Below the pieces are notes generated by a model, which was given only the letters and a program-made list of their open reading frames with translations, did not search any database and was not told the DNA's origin. DNA of 64,000 nucleotides from Flavobacterium sp. UBA5153 (lineage in GTDB: Bacteria; Bacteroidota; Bacteroidia; Flavobacteriales; Flavobacteriaceae): the NCBI GenBank assembly GCA_002413745.1, contig DHXP01000073.1, positions 262,408-326,407 of the forward strand. Reading direction: 5' to 3'. Shown piece by piece: positions 10,143 through 18,797 of the stretch (positions within the stretch are counted from its first letter, which is position 1; the number at the start of each line of letters is the position of its first letter). Position numbers and translations under genes: made by a program.

Positions 10143-11234
10143 ATGATAACTTCAAAAATAATTGCAAACGGAATTTTAAAAGCAATAGGTTTTTTAGTTT
10201 TAGTTGCTATATCATTATATTTCTTATTTCTGATTCAATCGGTTCTGATTTATATTGTTGTAGCTTTGATTCTTACATTAATAGGAAATCCAATTCTTGA
10301 TTTCTTGAAAAAAAGATTAAAATTCAAGCATACCCTGGCAACAATAGCCACACTTCTTATTTTTATATTATTTATTACCGTTTTTGTGATGATGTTTATC
10401 CCTTTAATTTCCTCTCAAGGACAAAATTTATCCCTTTTAAAAACGGCTGAAATTGAAAAAAACGTAACCCAATTAGTAAATCAAACTGCTGCTTTTTTAG
10501 AAAGTTATCATATTGACTCCGAACAAATGATTAAAGAAGGCAATATAACTTCTAAAATAAATTTCAATTTTATACCCAACTTTTTAAATACAATCTTGGA
10601 GACCATAAGTAACTTTGGAATTGGTTTAGCTTCAGTATTGTTTATTACTTTTTTCTTTCTAAAAGACGGATTACTATTTATTAATGGAGCCAAAAAATTG
10701 ATTCCAGACAGTCAGGAAGACAAGATTTTAAATTCCATACATAAAATCAACCATCTACTTTCCCGCTATTTTATTGGTCTATTACTTCAATTATTTATTG
10801 TGTTCCTTTTATATCTTATTGTATTATTTATTTTTGGAATTCCAAATCCATTTATCATAGCTTTTTTGTGTGCAGTTTTAAATATTGTTCCCTATATTGG
10901 CCCTTTAATAGCGTCGATTTTAGCTGCAATTTTAACAATGCTGAGCAATTTAGGGAGTGATTTTCAAACCGAAATTTTACCTACCACAATCTATGTTTTA
11001 ATAGGATTTTGGATTGTACAAATCATCGATAACAACTTGTCACAACCTCTAATTTTTTCTAAAAGTGTTAGTTCGCATCCATTAGAGATTTTTCTTGTCA
11101 TCTTAATAGCAGGATTTCTTTCCGGCATTTTAGGGATGATTATCGCAGTTCCTTTGTATACCATTTTGAAAGTAATAGGGAAAGAGTTTTTTCCGGAAAA
11201 TACAGTAATCCAACTACTAACTAAAAATATATAA
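10143..11234 (+). CDS. AI-2E family transporter (putative permease)
   Basis: A 363-residue polytopic inner-membrane protein of the PF01594 (AI-2E/YdiK/PerM) family. Members export varied small molecules, and some act as cation or proton antiporters. The sequence shows paired hydrophobic helices at the N-terminus, a soluble middle segment around residues 80-150, and a C-terminal block of helices. The latter holds the family-typical FGIPNPFIIAFLCAVLNIVPYIGP, cited here only as positions near 230-255. The substrate is unknown. The methyltransferase gene begins two bases after its stop and the next gene two bases after that, so the three form a tight operon. Confidence 0.88.
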   Translation: MITSKIIANGILKAIGFLVLVAISLYFLFLIQSVLIYIVVALILTLIGNPILDFLKKRLKFKHTLATIATLLIFILFITVFVMMFIPLISSQGQNLSLLKTAEIEKNVTQLVNQTAAFLESYHIDSEQMIKEGNITSKINFNFIPNFLNTILETISNFGIGLASVLFITFFFLKDGLLFINGAKKLIPDSQEDKILNSIHKINHLLSRYFIGLLLQLFIVFLLYLIVLFIFGIPNPFIIAFLCAVLNIVPYIGPLIASILAAILTMLSNLGSDFQTEILPTTIYVLIGFWIVQIIDNNLSQPLIFSKSVSSHPLEIFLVILIAGFLSGILGMIIAVPLYTILKVIGKEFFPENTVIQLLTKNI

Positions 11235-11236
11235 TT

Positions 11237-12418
11237 TTGGATTTAAACCTATTAAATCCTGAAATACAAAGCTTTATCAACGATAATATTGATACAACTA
11301 TTACAAAATTAGCACTGAAAAAAAATCCATTTCCAAATGTAGAATGGATTTCAATCCTAAATCAAATTGAAGCCAAAACAAAAGCAAAACTTAAATTACC
11401 CAATTGGTTTGCCACCAAAAACATTATTTATCCAAGCAAAATTTCCATTGAACAAACTTCTTCCGAAAAAACAGCTTCTTATAAAGCTGGAATCGTTTCT
11501 GGGGAACAATTAATCGATTTGACTGGAGGTTTTGGCATCGATGATTATTATTTTGCAAAAAAAATAAAAATGGTTGTCCATTGCGAGATAAACCCTGAAC
11601 TATCAGATATTGTAAAACACAATTTCGAACAATTAAACATAAAAAACATCAGTTGCCATACGGGTGATAGTCTGGCAACTTTGGCAGCATTAAATACAAA
11701 ATGGGATTGGATTTATATTGATCCTTCCAGAAGGAACGATTCCAAAGGAAAAGTTTTTATGCTTAAGGATTGTTTGCCAAATGTTCCCGAATATCTTGAT
11801 TTGTTTTTTAAATATTCAAATGCCATTCTAATTAAAACAGCCCCTCTACTCGATATTTCTGCGGGTTTATCTGAACTGAAAAACGTAGAAAAAATTCATA
11901 TTGTGGCCGTTGATAATGAAGTAAAGGAATTGTTATGGGAATTAAACAAAGATTTTATTGGAAAAATAAACATAAAAACCATCAATATTTTGAAGGATAG
12001 GGAAGAAACTTTTGAATTTATTTTGGATGATTCTTCTAAAATACCAACGTATGGTTTACCCCGCAACTATTTGTATGAACCCAATAGTTCCATAATGAAA
12101 TCAGGAGGATTTAATGAGGTGGGAATATTTTACAACCTGAATAAACTGCACAAACACTCTCATTTATATACTAATTCAACTATTATTCCTTTTCCGGGAA
12201 GGGTTTTTGAAATTGAAAATACAATTCCATACCACAAAATTGAAATGAAAACTCATTTAGAAAACAGTCAGGCGAATATTTCCATCAGGAATTTCCCCGA
12301 TACCGTTGAAAGCATTCGAAAAAAATGGAAAATCAAAGATGGGGGAAATAAATATTGTTTTTTTACAACCGATGAAAATGACAATAAAATAGTTTTAATT
12401 TGCACTAAAATTAAATAA
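11237..12418 (+). CDS. class I SAM-dependent methyltransferase with THUMP-like domain
   Basis: A 393-residue predicted RNA methyltransferase. The start is TTG at 11237, two bases past the previous stop; no in-frame ATG lies nearby, and the N-terminal peptide DLNLLNPEIQSFI looks like the start of the family. The SAM-binding motif is LIDLTGGFGIDDY (about 92-104), followed by HCEINPEL and the catalytic-type motif YIDPSRR (near 158), which resembles N6-adenine or RNA methyltransferases. The C-terminal part matches the THUMP-like domain seen in Bacteroidota proteins. The target nucleotide is unknown. Translationally coupled in an operon with its neighbours. Confidence 0.82.
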   Translation: MDLNLLNPEIQSFINDNIDTTITKLALKKNPFPNVEWISILNQIEAKTKAKLKLPNWFATKNIIYPSKISIEQTSSEKTASYKAGIVSGEQLIDLTGGFGIDDYYFAKKIKMVVHCEINPELSDIVKHNFEQLNIKNISCHTGDSLATLAALNTKWDWIYIDPSRRNDSKGKVFMLKDCLPNVPEYLDLFFKYSNAILIKTAPLLDISAGLSELKNVEKIHIVAVDNEVKELLWELNKDFIGKINIKTINILKDREETFEFILDDSSKIPTYGLPRNYLYEPNSSIMKSGGFNEVGIFYNLNKLHKHSHLYTNSTIIPFPGRVFEIENTIPYHKIEMKTHLENSQANISIRNFPDTVESIRKKWKIKDGGNKYCFFTTDENDNKIVLICTKIK

Positions 12419-12420
12419 AA

Positions 12421-12987
12421 ATGAAACAGGCAGTACTAATAACTTTATTCTTGATATGCAGTAATTTGTTTGCACAAAAATCGTGTGATTATAGCGTAAA
12501 CGTCACCGACTCTTTAGGAACATATAAATCAACAAAGGAATATATGATTTATGAAAAAAATTTCGCGGGTAATACCAGCTATATTTTTTATACATTGGCA
12601 TTAACTGATGGTTTGCCAACATTGAATCTGCAACTTATTCAAAAAAGTAAAGAATTTTTGAAAGCAAATTGTTTCGATAAAAATTCCAAATTATTTTTAC
12701 AATTAGATAATGGAAAAATTATAACGCTACTTCATATTGATCAAGAAAATTGTGGCACAATGGTTCGAGACGATAAAGGCTATGACAATAGAATTCTAAC
12801 AGGAACTTTTATGTTTATGAAAGGTTCTTTTGAAGATTTAAAAAGCTCTCCCGTTAATATGATGAGAATAAAATATTTGACGGATATGGAAGATTATGTT
12901 ATCAAAAAGGAATTTCAATCTGAACTAGACAATCAGTTTTATCAACCCGAAACCTACTTTATCAATAATTTATACTGTATAGAGTAG
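12421..12987 (+). CDS. secreted protein of unknown function
   Basis: A 188-residue protein I do not recognise. MKQAVLITLFLICSNLFAQ is a clear signal peptide with a likely cleavage after AQ, so it is periplasmic or outer-membrane-associated. The mature part has Cys residues (KSCDY, ANCFD, ENCG, LYCIE) that could form disulfides. No transmembrane segment or catalytic motif stands out. The ATG at 12421 follows the methyltransferase stop by two bases, placing it last in the AI-2E/methyltransferase operon. Downstream is an IS remnant, so this is the edge of the conserved block. Confidence 0.75.
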   Translation: MKQAVLITLFLICSNLFAQKSCDYSVNVTDSLGTYKSTKEYMIYEKNFAGNTSYIFYTLALTDGLPTLNLQLIQKSKEFLKANCFDKNSKLFLQLDNGKIITLLHIDQENCGTMVRDDKGYDNRILTGTFMFMKGSFEDLKSSPVNMMRIKYLTDMEDYVIKKEFQSELDNQFYQPETYFINNLYCIE

Positions 12988-13038
12988 TTAAGATAATTAT
13001 GGCTGGCTTCGGATGCCAAAAAAGTCAAAAGGGATTCC

Positions 13039-13219
13039 CCCTATCCAAGATTTGTTTTGAATTGGAGTGTGAGCAATACGATGAGTGCTGATTGGTGTGC
13101 CGAACTTTTACAGGAAACCATAGACAAACATAGGGGCACGCGAGATTTTCAACACAGGCCAAGGAAGTTAGTATACCAGTGAGGTTCACACCAATATATT
13201 AATTGAACAAATGGAATTA
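13039..13219 (+). pseudogene. remnant of an IS3-family transposase (OrfB, rve domain)
   Basis: Translation from about 13042 gives RFVLNWSVSN followed by SADWCAELLQETIDKH, the typical integrase-core sequence of IS3-family OrfB. After a frame change near 13130 the reading continues as REIFNTGQGS, a stop, then YTSEVHTNILIEQMELK. The canonical NTDQGSQ, whose Asp is catalytic, is altered to NTGQGS-stop. The piece therefore carries a frameshift, an active-site change and a stop. No other part of the element or clear terminal repeats remain nearby. Confidence 0.8.
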
Positions 13220-13256
13220 AAGAGGCTGTCTCAAAATAAAAACGAGACAGCCTCTT
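13220..13256. repeat. 13-bp inverted repeat next to IS3 remnant
   Basis: AAGAGGCTGTCTC (13220-13232) and GAGACAGCCTCTT (13244-13256) form a strong stem with an A-rich loop. It could be a terminator for transcripts from either side, or an IS terminal sequence. It directly abuts the transposase remnant. Confidence 0.65.
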
Positions 13257-13334
13257 CATTTTATTGAACGAATCTTCTCTTTTAAAAAATATTTATTCTT
13301 TAATCATCATCTTCTTCCTCATTATTTTCATTTT

Positions 13335-14069
13335 TTAATTCTTTGTTGATATATTTTTTAACACCCTTTTCATTAATTCTGTATTGGTTGTATGACATGT
13401 TTTGCAATCGGTATTATGATTTTCGTCTAAAACAAATGCAATGTTATGATTAAATGTAGAAGGTTTCCATTTGTTTAACCCGTGACAGGAAGCACAATTA
13501 TTGGTTGAACTGCCATGGAAATTGTCTTTTGGATTTTGATGGCAAGCAATACAGTTATTTTTGGTAGTTTCTTTTATTAAATCATGATTAAATGATATTG
13601 TAGAAGTCCAACTTGCAGTAGAATGACAACTGACACAGGAGTTAGAAACTTGGCTGTGAAGTTTGTTTTTTGGTTGAGAATGACAACTGACACATTGATT
13701 TCTATTGCTTTCAGACAAAAATATGTGGTCAAATTTCTTTAACGACAGTTTCGGATTTAATCCTTTATGATCCGAATGACAGGATATACAATCTTGATTT
13801 TTGAGGTTTTTATGAAATTGAATTTTATTATTGATTGAAGTACTATCCTCTTTTTTATTGGTTTTTTTTCCAATATCAGATACTTTATGACAAGAAATAC
13901 AATTTTCATTTGGAGTTCCTGAAAACGCTTTGTGACAAGCAAAACAATCACTATTCAATTCTGAATGAGCTTGATAAAGATTTCCAGGTGATACCATTGC
14001 ATGAGGAAACACCAGGACTATTCCTATGATTACCACCGTTATAACTAAAAATATATATTTTCTATTCAT
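13335..14069 (-). CDS. octaheme c-type cytochrome, membrane-anchored
   Basis: A 244-residue multiheme cytochrome exported across the inner membrane by an N-terminal hydrophobic helix (about residues 4-24). Eight CxxCH haem-binding motifs are visible (CFACH, CISCH twice, CVSCH twice, CIACH, CASCH, CKTCH), plus scattered His residues for distal ligation. It resembles cytochrome c3/c7-type proteins of Bacteroidota. It overlaps by one base the upstream gene for a His-rich membrane protein, so the pair likely passes electrons from the quinone pool to periplasmic haems. After CKTCHTT the reading frame ends abruptly, while a shifted frame encodes a plausible acidic tail to 13300; a frameshift is possible. 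The partner and final acceptor are unknown. Confidence 0.88.
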   Translation of the reverse strand: MNRKYIFLVITVVIIGIVLVFPHAMVSPGNLYQAHSELNSDCFACHKAFSGTPNENCISCHKVSDIGKKTNKKEDSTSINNKIQFHKNLKNQDCISCHSDHKGLNPKLSLKKFDHIFLSESNRNQCVSCHSQPKNKLHSQVSNSCVSCHSTASWTSTISFNHDLIKETTKNNCIACHQNPKDNFHGSSTNNCASCHGLNKWKPSTFNHNIAFVLDENHNTDCKTCHTTNTELMKRVLKNISTKN

Positions 14070-14638
14070 TAGTTAAAAAATAAAATAGATATGATATGTA
14101 TAAGTGAAAATAACCCTAAAAAATAGGTGATCGGCAAATGGATTTTTCTCCATTTTTTCATACTATCCATGGTAATTGTATCCCAAAAAATCTTTTTTGT
14201 GATTTCTTCGTCAGATAAACCAGAATTTTTCAATTTTAATTTTCTGTTTATCATAGTCTGATTGGCTTGATGTAATATATATTTACCAACCAATCCACTG
14301 GCAACATTTATTATCAAAATCAAAATGGCCAGCCATGGCAAAATAGAATGAACATGAATTCCGGCGTGGACCAAAATCATTATGGAGCCGGACAAAGCGA
14401 GGTATTCGTGAAAATCCAACAATCCTTTTGGAGTTCCAAAACCTATTAATTTTCTTTTCTTTAATGAATAAAAAAAAGAAATTAAAATGGTAAAAGTGCC
14501 TAAAAACCCCAAATATCTTCCAATAAAAACTATATCAAAAAAATGAAGTACAAAATCCAATATAATAGCACTAAAAATCATAATGGAAAACCAAAGAATA
14601 AAGGGAATAACGTCTTTTAAAATTATACCATTTTTCAT
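14069..14638 (-). CDS. membrane protein, probably a b-type cytochrome partner of the octaheme cytochrome
   Basis: A 189-residue integral membrane protein with about four to five hydrophobic helices (near residues 10-32, 42-60, 77-95, 100-120 and 168-188). Histidines fall inside or at the ends of helices: LDFHEYLAL, ILVHAGIHVHS, KIHLPITYF and LIHIISI. That placement suggests bis-His haem b binding, as in ferric-reductase-like or b561-like proteins. I do not recognise a named family. It sits one base overlapping the octaheme cytochrome gene on the same strand, which supports a joint electron-transfer role at the membrane. Haem binding is inferred, not shown. Confidence 0.7.
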   Translation of the reverse strand: MKNGIILKDVIPFILWFSIMIFSAIILDFVLHFFDIVFIGRYLGFLGTFTILISFFYSLKKRKLIGFGTPKGLLDFHEYLALSGSIMILVHAGIHVHSILPWLAILILIINVASGLVGKYILHQANQTMINRKLKLKNSGLSDEEITKKIFWDTITMDSMKKWRKIHLPITYFLGLFSLIHIISILFFN

Positions 14639-14768
14639 CTTGTTGAATATGTTCGTTACATTATAGGACTATTTTTTAAGTAAAAACCCAAAACATACAT
14701 TTTAAATTTATCAAAAATTCACAATATCTATTTTGGGTTTAATCCATTAAATTTTGGGTAAAATATAA

Positions 14769-15278
14769 TTAATCTTTATCTTCATCTCCATGTTCTACAC
14801 CAGCAGCATTGTGTTCTGTTCCAACGGCTTGTGTAGCATCACTCCTAATTTCCGTGTGACGCACTTCTCCTCCTGTAGTTCCAACTTCTTTAGCCAAAAA
14901 TACGGCAAGAACACCTACAACAAGAGCAGCATAAGAAACCAATTTTGCTTTTGAGTGATTTTTAAAACTTAAAAATAGGGCTCCAATGGAAATTACTCCC
15001 AATACATACAAAATGATTGCCAATTTTTCCGCCATTTCCTCGTGTTCGTGAATGAATTGTTTTGTCACGCCAGGCAGATTTTTTACTGCATCTTCTGCCC
15101 CATCACCTGTTCCCATACTGAATGCAGCAAAAACAGCCGCAACAATAAATAAAACATAAGCGGTATTTTTAACCGAATTGTTTTTTAAAATCATTCCAGC
15201 AATTAAAATTCCCAAGCCAAGAATCGTCCCGATAATTGGAAAATGGTTTACAACCAAGTGTAAATGTGCGTCGTTCAT
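14769..15278 (-). CDS. DUF2231-like membrane protein
   Basis: A 169-residue protein with about four membrane helices and a charged, His-rich C-terminal tail. The N-terminus HLHLVVNHFPIIGTILG is the hallmark of DUF2231-like proteins, and a later TGGEVRHTEI segment also occurs in relatives. The family is uncharacterised but is often found beside c-type cytochromes, where it may bind haem or help anchor electron carriers. It lies 130 bases upstream of the cytochrome pair on the same strand and could be in the same regulon. The ATG at 15278 begins MNDAHLHL. The function is inferred only from context. Confidence 0.7.
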   Translation of the reverse strand: MNDAHLHLVVNHFPIIGTILGLGILIAGMILKNNSVKNTAYVLFIVAAVFAAFSMGTGDGAEDAVKNLPGVTKQFIHEHEEMAEKLAIILYVLGVISIGALFLSFKNHSKAKLVSYAALVVGVLAVFLAKEVGTTGGEVRHTEIRSDATQAVGTEHNAAGVEHGDEDKD

Positions 15279-15401
15279 AATTATTTTTGTTTAAAGTTAA
15301 GAAAAAAATTTTGTTTAAAAAGTTTAAAAGTTGATAAATCTCGGCTTCATTCCCTCTTTGATTCACCAGTTCGCTATTGATTGTGTGTGGTTTAGGGATT
15401 T

Positions 15402-16520
15402 TTACCCTGCCAATGAAACTCCAATCAAATGGCCGATTCCATAAGTTATGGCTGCTGCGACCAAACCAAAAGCGACTTGCCTAAGTCCCGAAAACATGAT
15501 GCTTTTTCCAGTCAATAACGTGATGGCGGCTCCAATACCAAAAAGTCCAACGATGCTGCTCGCAATACTCAATATAACGGCATTTTTTCCGTCCAAAATC
15601 ATAAAAGGATATAACGGGATAATCGCTCCCATGGCAAAAAGTATAAAAGAGGCAATGGCAGCTTCCCAAGCCGAACCTCCCAATTCTTCCTTGTCAATTC
15701 CCAACTCTTCGGTGATGATGGCGTCTATGGCAGTTTCGTGATTTTCAAAGGCTTTATCCGCTAATTTTTGTGCCTCAACTGCATTCATTCCTTTGGCTTG
15801 ATAGAGCAAAACCAATTCTTTTTTTTCTTCTTCTGGCGAAGCTTCCAATTCTTCGGTTTCCAATTCAATTTGGCGCTGATTCAATTCTCTCGAACTTTGT
15901 ACCGAAAGCCATTCGCCCAATGCCATTGATATTGCACCAGCCAAAAGTCCCGCGATTCCGGTCAACAAAATAGTGTTGTTGGATACTGCCGCACCGGCAA
16001 CTCCCATTACCAAACTCATATTGGAAAGCAATCCGTCACTTGAACCTAAAACCGCGGCACGCAAGGCATTACCACCAACGGATTTATGGCGACTTTCGAA
16101 TTTTGACAATAATCCACCCGACACATTCAGGGCTTTATTGCTGTTGACCGCCTCGATAATATTAAGGTGATTGTGTTCGAAACCAGTAGGCTTCTCCCCT
16201 TTTTCGATTTTGTTTTTTATGGCATTTACTGCAAATTGCTTTTCTATATTCGACAAACTGCTAATAATGGAAGTGTAGCCAAATAGTTTACCCAATTTCA
16301 ATTGGAATTTTGCTCTCGAAGACGGCAAAGGCATTACATGATTGGGTTCGAAATCCCTAACTTTATCAAGCATGTGTTGCGCATGGCCTTTTTCGATTTG
16401 GGCTAAACTTTGCAAAACCCTGGTTAGATTTTCATCCGATTGAATGGCTGCAATGCTATCGTACAAAAAAGCGGTATCGACCTCAGTTTGTAATTGCCCT
16501 TTTAGTTTGTTTAAATCCAT
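15402..16520 (-). CDS. VIT1/CCC1 family metal transporter with N-terminal ferritin-like domain (MbfA-like)
   Basis: A 372-residue fusion. Residues 1 to about 135 form a rubrerythrin/ferritin-like di-iron domain, with candidate iron ligands Glu13, Glu43 and His46 (EKGHAQH). Residues from about 145 on match the VIT1/CCC1 Fe/Mn transporter, with the signature AAVLGSSDGLLSNMSLVMGV, then GAISMALGEWLS and a cytoplasmic Glu-rich loop (ETEELEASPEEEKKE), and three C-terminal helices. In alphaproteobacteria, MbfA proteins of this architecture export iron and protect from oxidative stress. By analogy this one probably exports iron or manganese. It is a single gene, separated from both neighbours. Confidence 0.9.
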   Translation of the reverse strand: MDLNKLKGQLQTEVDTAFLYDSIAAIQSDENLTRVLQSLAQIEKGHAQHMLDKVRDFEPNHVMPLPSSRAKFQLKLGKLFGYTSIISSLSNIEKQFAVNAIKNKIEKGEKPTGFEHNHLNIIEAVNSNKALNVSGGLLSKFESRHKSVGGNALRAAVLGSSDGLLSNMSLVMGVAGAAVSNNTILLTGIAGLLAGAISMALGEWLSVQSSRELNQRQIELETEELEASPEEEKKELVLLYQAKGMNAVEAQKLADKAFENHETAIDAIITEELGIDKEELGGSAWEAAIASFILFAMGAIIPLYPFMILDGKNAVILSIASSIVGLFGIGAAITLLTGKSIMFSGLRQVAFGLVAAAITYGIGHLIGVSLAG

Positions 16521-16580
16521 AGTGTAGTTTTTGTTTTCAGTTGGTAAAGATTCCGTTACTGGAGGCTTTTATTTCTATTT

Positions 16581-16588
16581 CAAAGATA
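16581..16588 (-). promoter_or_regulatory. candidate -7 element of the VIT1-like gene
   Basis: The minus strand reads TATCTTTG, a match to TAnnTTTG, about 60 bases before the ATG at 16520. No convincing -33 element is seen. Confidence 0.35.
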
Positions 16589-16712
16589 ATAAAAACCTCG
16601 AGTTTATGGTTAAGAATGGCTTAACTTGAGTTTAAATGTTGATTAAGTTTTGGATTTTTTTTCAAAATATTTGATATTTAATATTCTTCCTACTGACAAA
16701 CTGCCGTTGAAA

Positions 16713-17846
16713 CTAGCTATCAATTATTTTTTTTAAATCTTTAAATTCTTCATTATTTAATAAATCTAATTTATTTCCAGATGCTAACATAATTGCTTTG
16801 TGCATTTCATTTATTCTATTTATCATTGGAAGAATTATTCTGTTTCCATGTTTTATGAAAGAATATAGGTCTTTTTCTGTTGTGGGTATTTTATATCCTT
16901 TTGGACTTGATGATATTAAAATACCTTTATCTCTTAGATTTCCAACAATTTTTGACCTGAAATATTCTTCTGAAAGAGGAGTTTCTCTACTTTGATTTAA
17001 ATGCCTAAATATTTCTTTAGTAGCTATATATCTTGATTTATAGTAAACCCTTTGAAATAACAATAATAACTTTAAAAAATTTATTTGATCCATTTTTTGT
17101 TGGTCATTACCACTTTCTTTTTCTATAAAATCGTTAATTCTTAATAAACTAACTTCAGCAATAAATGGAGAAAAAGCTTCATCAGTATTTGATTTTTCAA
17201 ATTCAATGAAATTATATTCTTTTGGAAAGAAATTTAAATCACTTACAATAGGTTTCAAAATTGTTTTAAATTCCTCACTATATGCTGATTTTTTAGTTTC
17301 ATCATAAATATATCCAAGTGTTCCGGCTATGAAATCAGCTATTTGAATTAAATTACTTTGTTTGCTATTTTGAATTTCGAATTGTGAGCCTGAAAATAAG
17401 TTTTTCTGATGATTTTTATGAACGTATTTTTTAAATTCTAACATATAATCATTTCCACCGTGTTCATCAACATATAAATCTAATTGGGGAAATGTTCTGA
17501 ACAATTCTTTATAAAGAAGGTTGTTCAAATATTTGTAAAATGATTTTTTATAACTAAATCCTTTACCTTCAAGATCTCTTTTATCAATAATAACTGCATA
17601 TACTGAGATATCTAATTTAATTATCTCTTCAAGGATTTTTATTCTACGTTTATAATTACCCGCTACTCCACTAGACTTTATTTCACCTGTTTGAAATTTT
17701 TGATTTTGTCTAATTTCGTCAACTTGTTTTTCTAACTCATTTATTTTTTCTGAATTACAAATAACAGTTGCTATAATGAAATGACTTCCTTGAGTTTTGA
17801 ATTGAAATGAATTATTTCCAAATTCATCGGCGAATGCTGTAATCAT
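16713..17846 (-). CDS. DUF3800 domain-containing protein
   Basis: A 377-residue cytoplasmic protein. The N-terminal 200 residues match DUF3800: an acidic start ITAFADEFG (Asp7, Glu8), a central YVDEHGG near residue 128, and KQSNLIQIADFIAGTLGY near 165. DUF3800 has a predicted RNase H-like fold with conserved acidic residues, but no proven activity; members are scattered and often carried on mobile DNA. The C-terminal 170 residues look like a separate helical, possibly winged-helix, region. The gene stands alone with long AT-rich spacers on both sides, consistent with acquisition. Its role is unknown. Confidence 0.8.
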   Translation of the reverse strand: MITAFADEFGNNSFQFKTQGSHFIIATVICNSEKINELEKQVDEIRQNQKFQTGEIKSSGVAGNYKRRIKILEEIIKLDISVYAVIIDKRDLEGKGFSYKKSFYKYLNNLLYKELFRTFPQLDLYVDEHGGNDYMLEFKKYVHKNHQKNLFSGSQFEIQNSKQSNLIQIADFIAGTLGYIYDETKKSAYSEEFKTILKPIVSDLNFFPKEYNFIEFEKSNTDEAFSPFIAEVSLLRINDFIEKESGNDQQKMDQINFLKLLLLFQRVYYKSRYIATKEIFRHLNQSRETPLSEEYFRSKIVGNLRDKGILISSSPKGYKIPTTEKDLYSFIKHGNRIILPMINRINEMHKAIMLASGNKLDLLNNEEFKDLKKIIDS

Positions 17847-18036
17847 AAAAACGTTAATTTAAGCATGATTTTATACTTTTACCTATCAAACAAAATCATT
17901 TTTTATACAATTAAGTCAGTTTTGTCTTGATATATTCCCTTCAAATATATAAAAAATCTACTACAAATTATCAATTGAATTTTTTATTTGCCAGGAAGTC
18001 ATTTCATTACAAAATAAAAATAGCAAGATTTCAAAA

Positions 18037-18068
18037 AAAAACTACAACCTGCTAAAGTTGTAGTTTTT
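18037..18068. terminator. rho-independent terminator after response-regulator gene
   Basis: AAAAACTACAAC (18037-18048) pairs with GTTGTAGTTTTT (18057-18068), with flanking A and T runs, so it can work in both directions. It lies beyond the end of the redox-cluster operon on the minus strand. Confidence 0.8.
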
Positions 18069-18132
18069 GCTATTAGAATCAAAGACTTTTTGGGCGTTGA
18101 TGTGAATTAAAAAAAGAGGCTAATGTTTTCTT

Positions 18133-18795
18133 TTAATCATTGGCAATATAACCCACACCACGAATAGTTTTGATGCAATCTTCCTCTATTTTTAGTTTGA
18201 GTTTCTTGCGAATGGCATTGATAAAGACATCAATTACACCAGTATCATATTCAAAATGGATATTCCAAACATCTTTGATAATTTGGGTTCGAGTACAGAC
18301 TTTGCCTTTGTTTCGAACCAAATAGCACAGTAACTCAAATTCACGCTGTGTCATGCTGACATCATTTCCTTTTACAGCAACAATGTGTTTTGCAATATGA
18401 ATTTCAATGGCACCAAGTCTGAGTATTTCAGGTTCATTTTGATTCCTGAAATGTATTTTAATTCGTTCCAACAATTCGTCAAAACTAAAAGGTTTCTTGA
18501 TATAATCATTGGCACCGGCTTTTAATCCTTCGATAGTTTCTTGCACAGTGTCTTTTGCTGTTAGGAATATAATGGGTGTAATGGTATTCTTGAGACGAAT
18601 GGCTTTGCATATATCTATTCCTGTCAATTTTGGCAACATCCAATCCAATAAAATCAGGTCAAAATTTTCTTTTTGAGCTAATTCAAAACCTTGCAAACCA
18701 TCTGAAGCTGCGGTAATTTTGTATCCCTCTTCCTCCAAACCTTGTTGGAGAAATTGGACAATGCCCACTTCGTCTTCTACAATTAATATATTCAT
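18133..18795 (-). CDS. OmpR-family response regulator
   Basis: A 220-residue two-component regulator. The receiver domain (1-115) has the acidic pair Glu7/Asp8, phospho-acceptor Asp51 in LLDWMLP, a TAKD switch Thr near 79, and the KPF Lys near 100. The C-terminal winged-helix DNA-binding domain (125-220) ends in the OmpR-type TIRGVGYI. It starts two bases after the DUF3570 gene, so it belongs to the redox operon, yet no histidine kinase gene lies in this window. The kinase may be elsewhere, or the regulator may be an orphan that controls its own operon. Family assignment is firm; partner and targets are inferred. Confidence 0.93.
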   Translation of the reverse strand: MNILIVEDEVGIVQFLQQGLEEEGYKITAASDGLQGFELAQKENFDLILLDWMLPKLTGIDICKAIRLKNTITPIIFLTAKDTVQETIEGLKAGANDYIKKPFSFDELLERIKIHFRNQNEPEILRLGAIEIHIAKHIVAVKGNDVSMTQREFELLCYLVRNKGKVCTRTQIIKDVWNIHFEYDTGVIDVFINAIRKKLKLKIEEDCIKTIRGVGYIAND

Positions 18796-18797
18796 TT

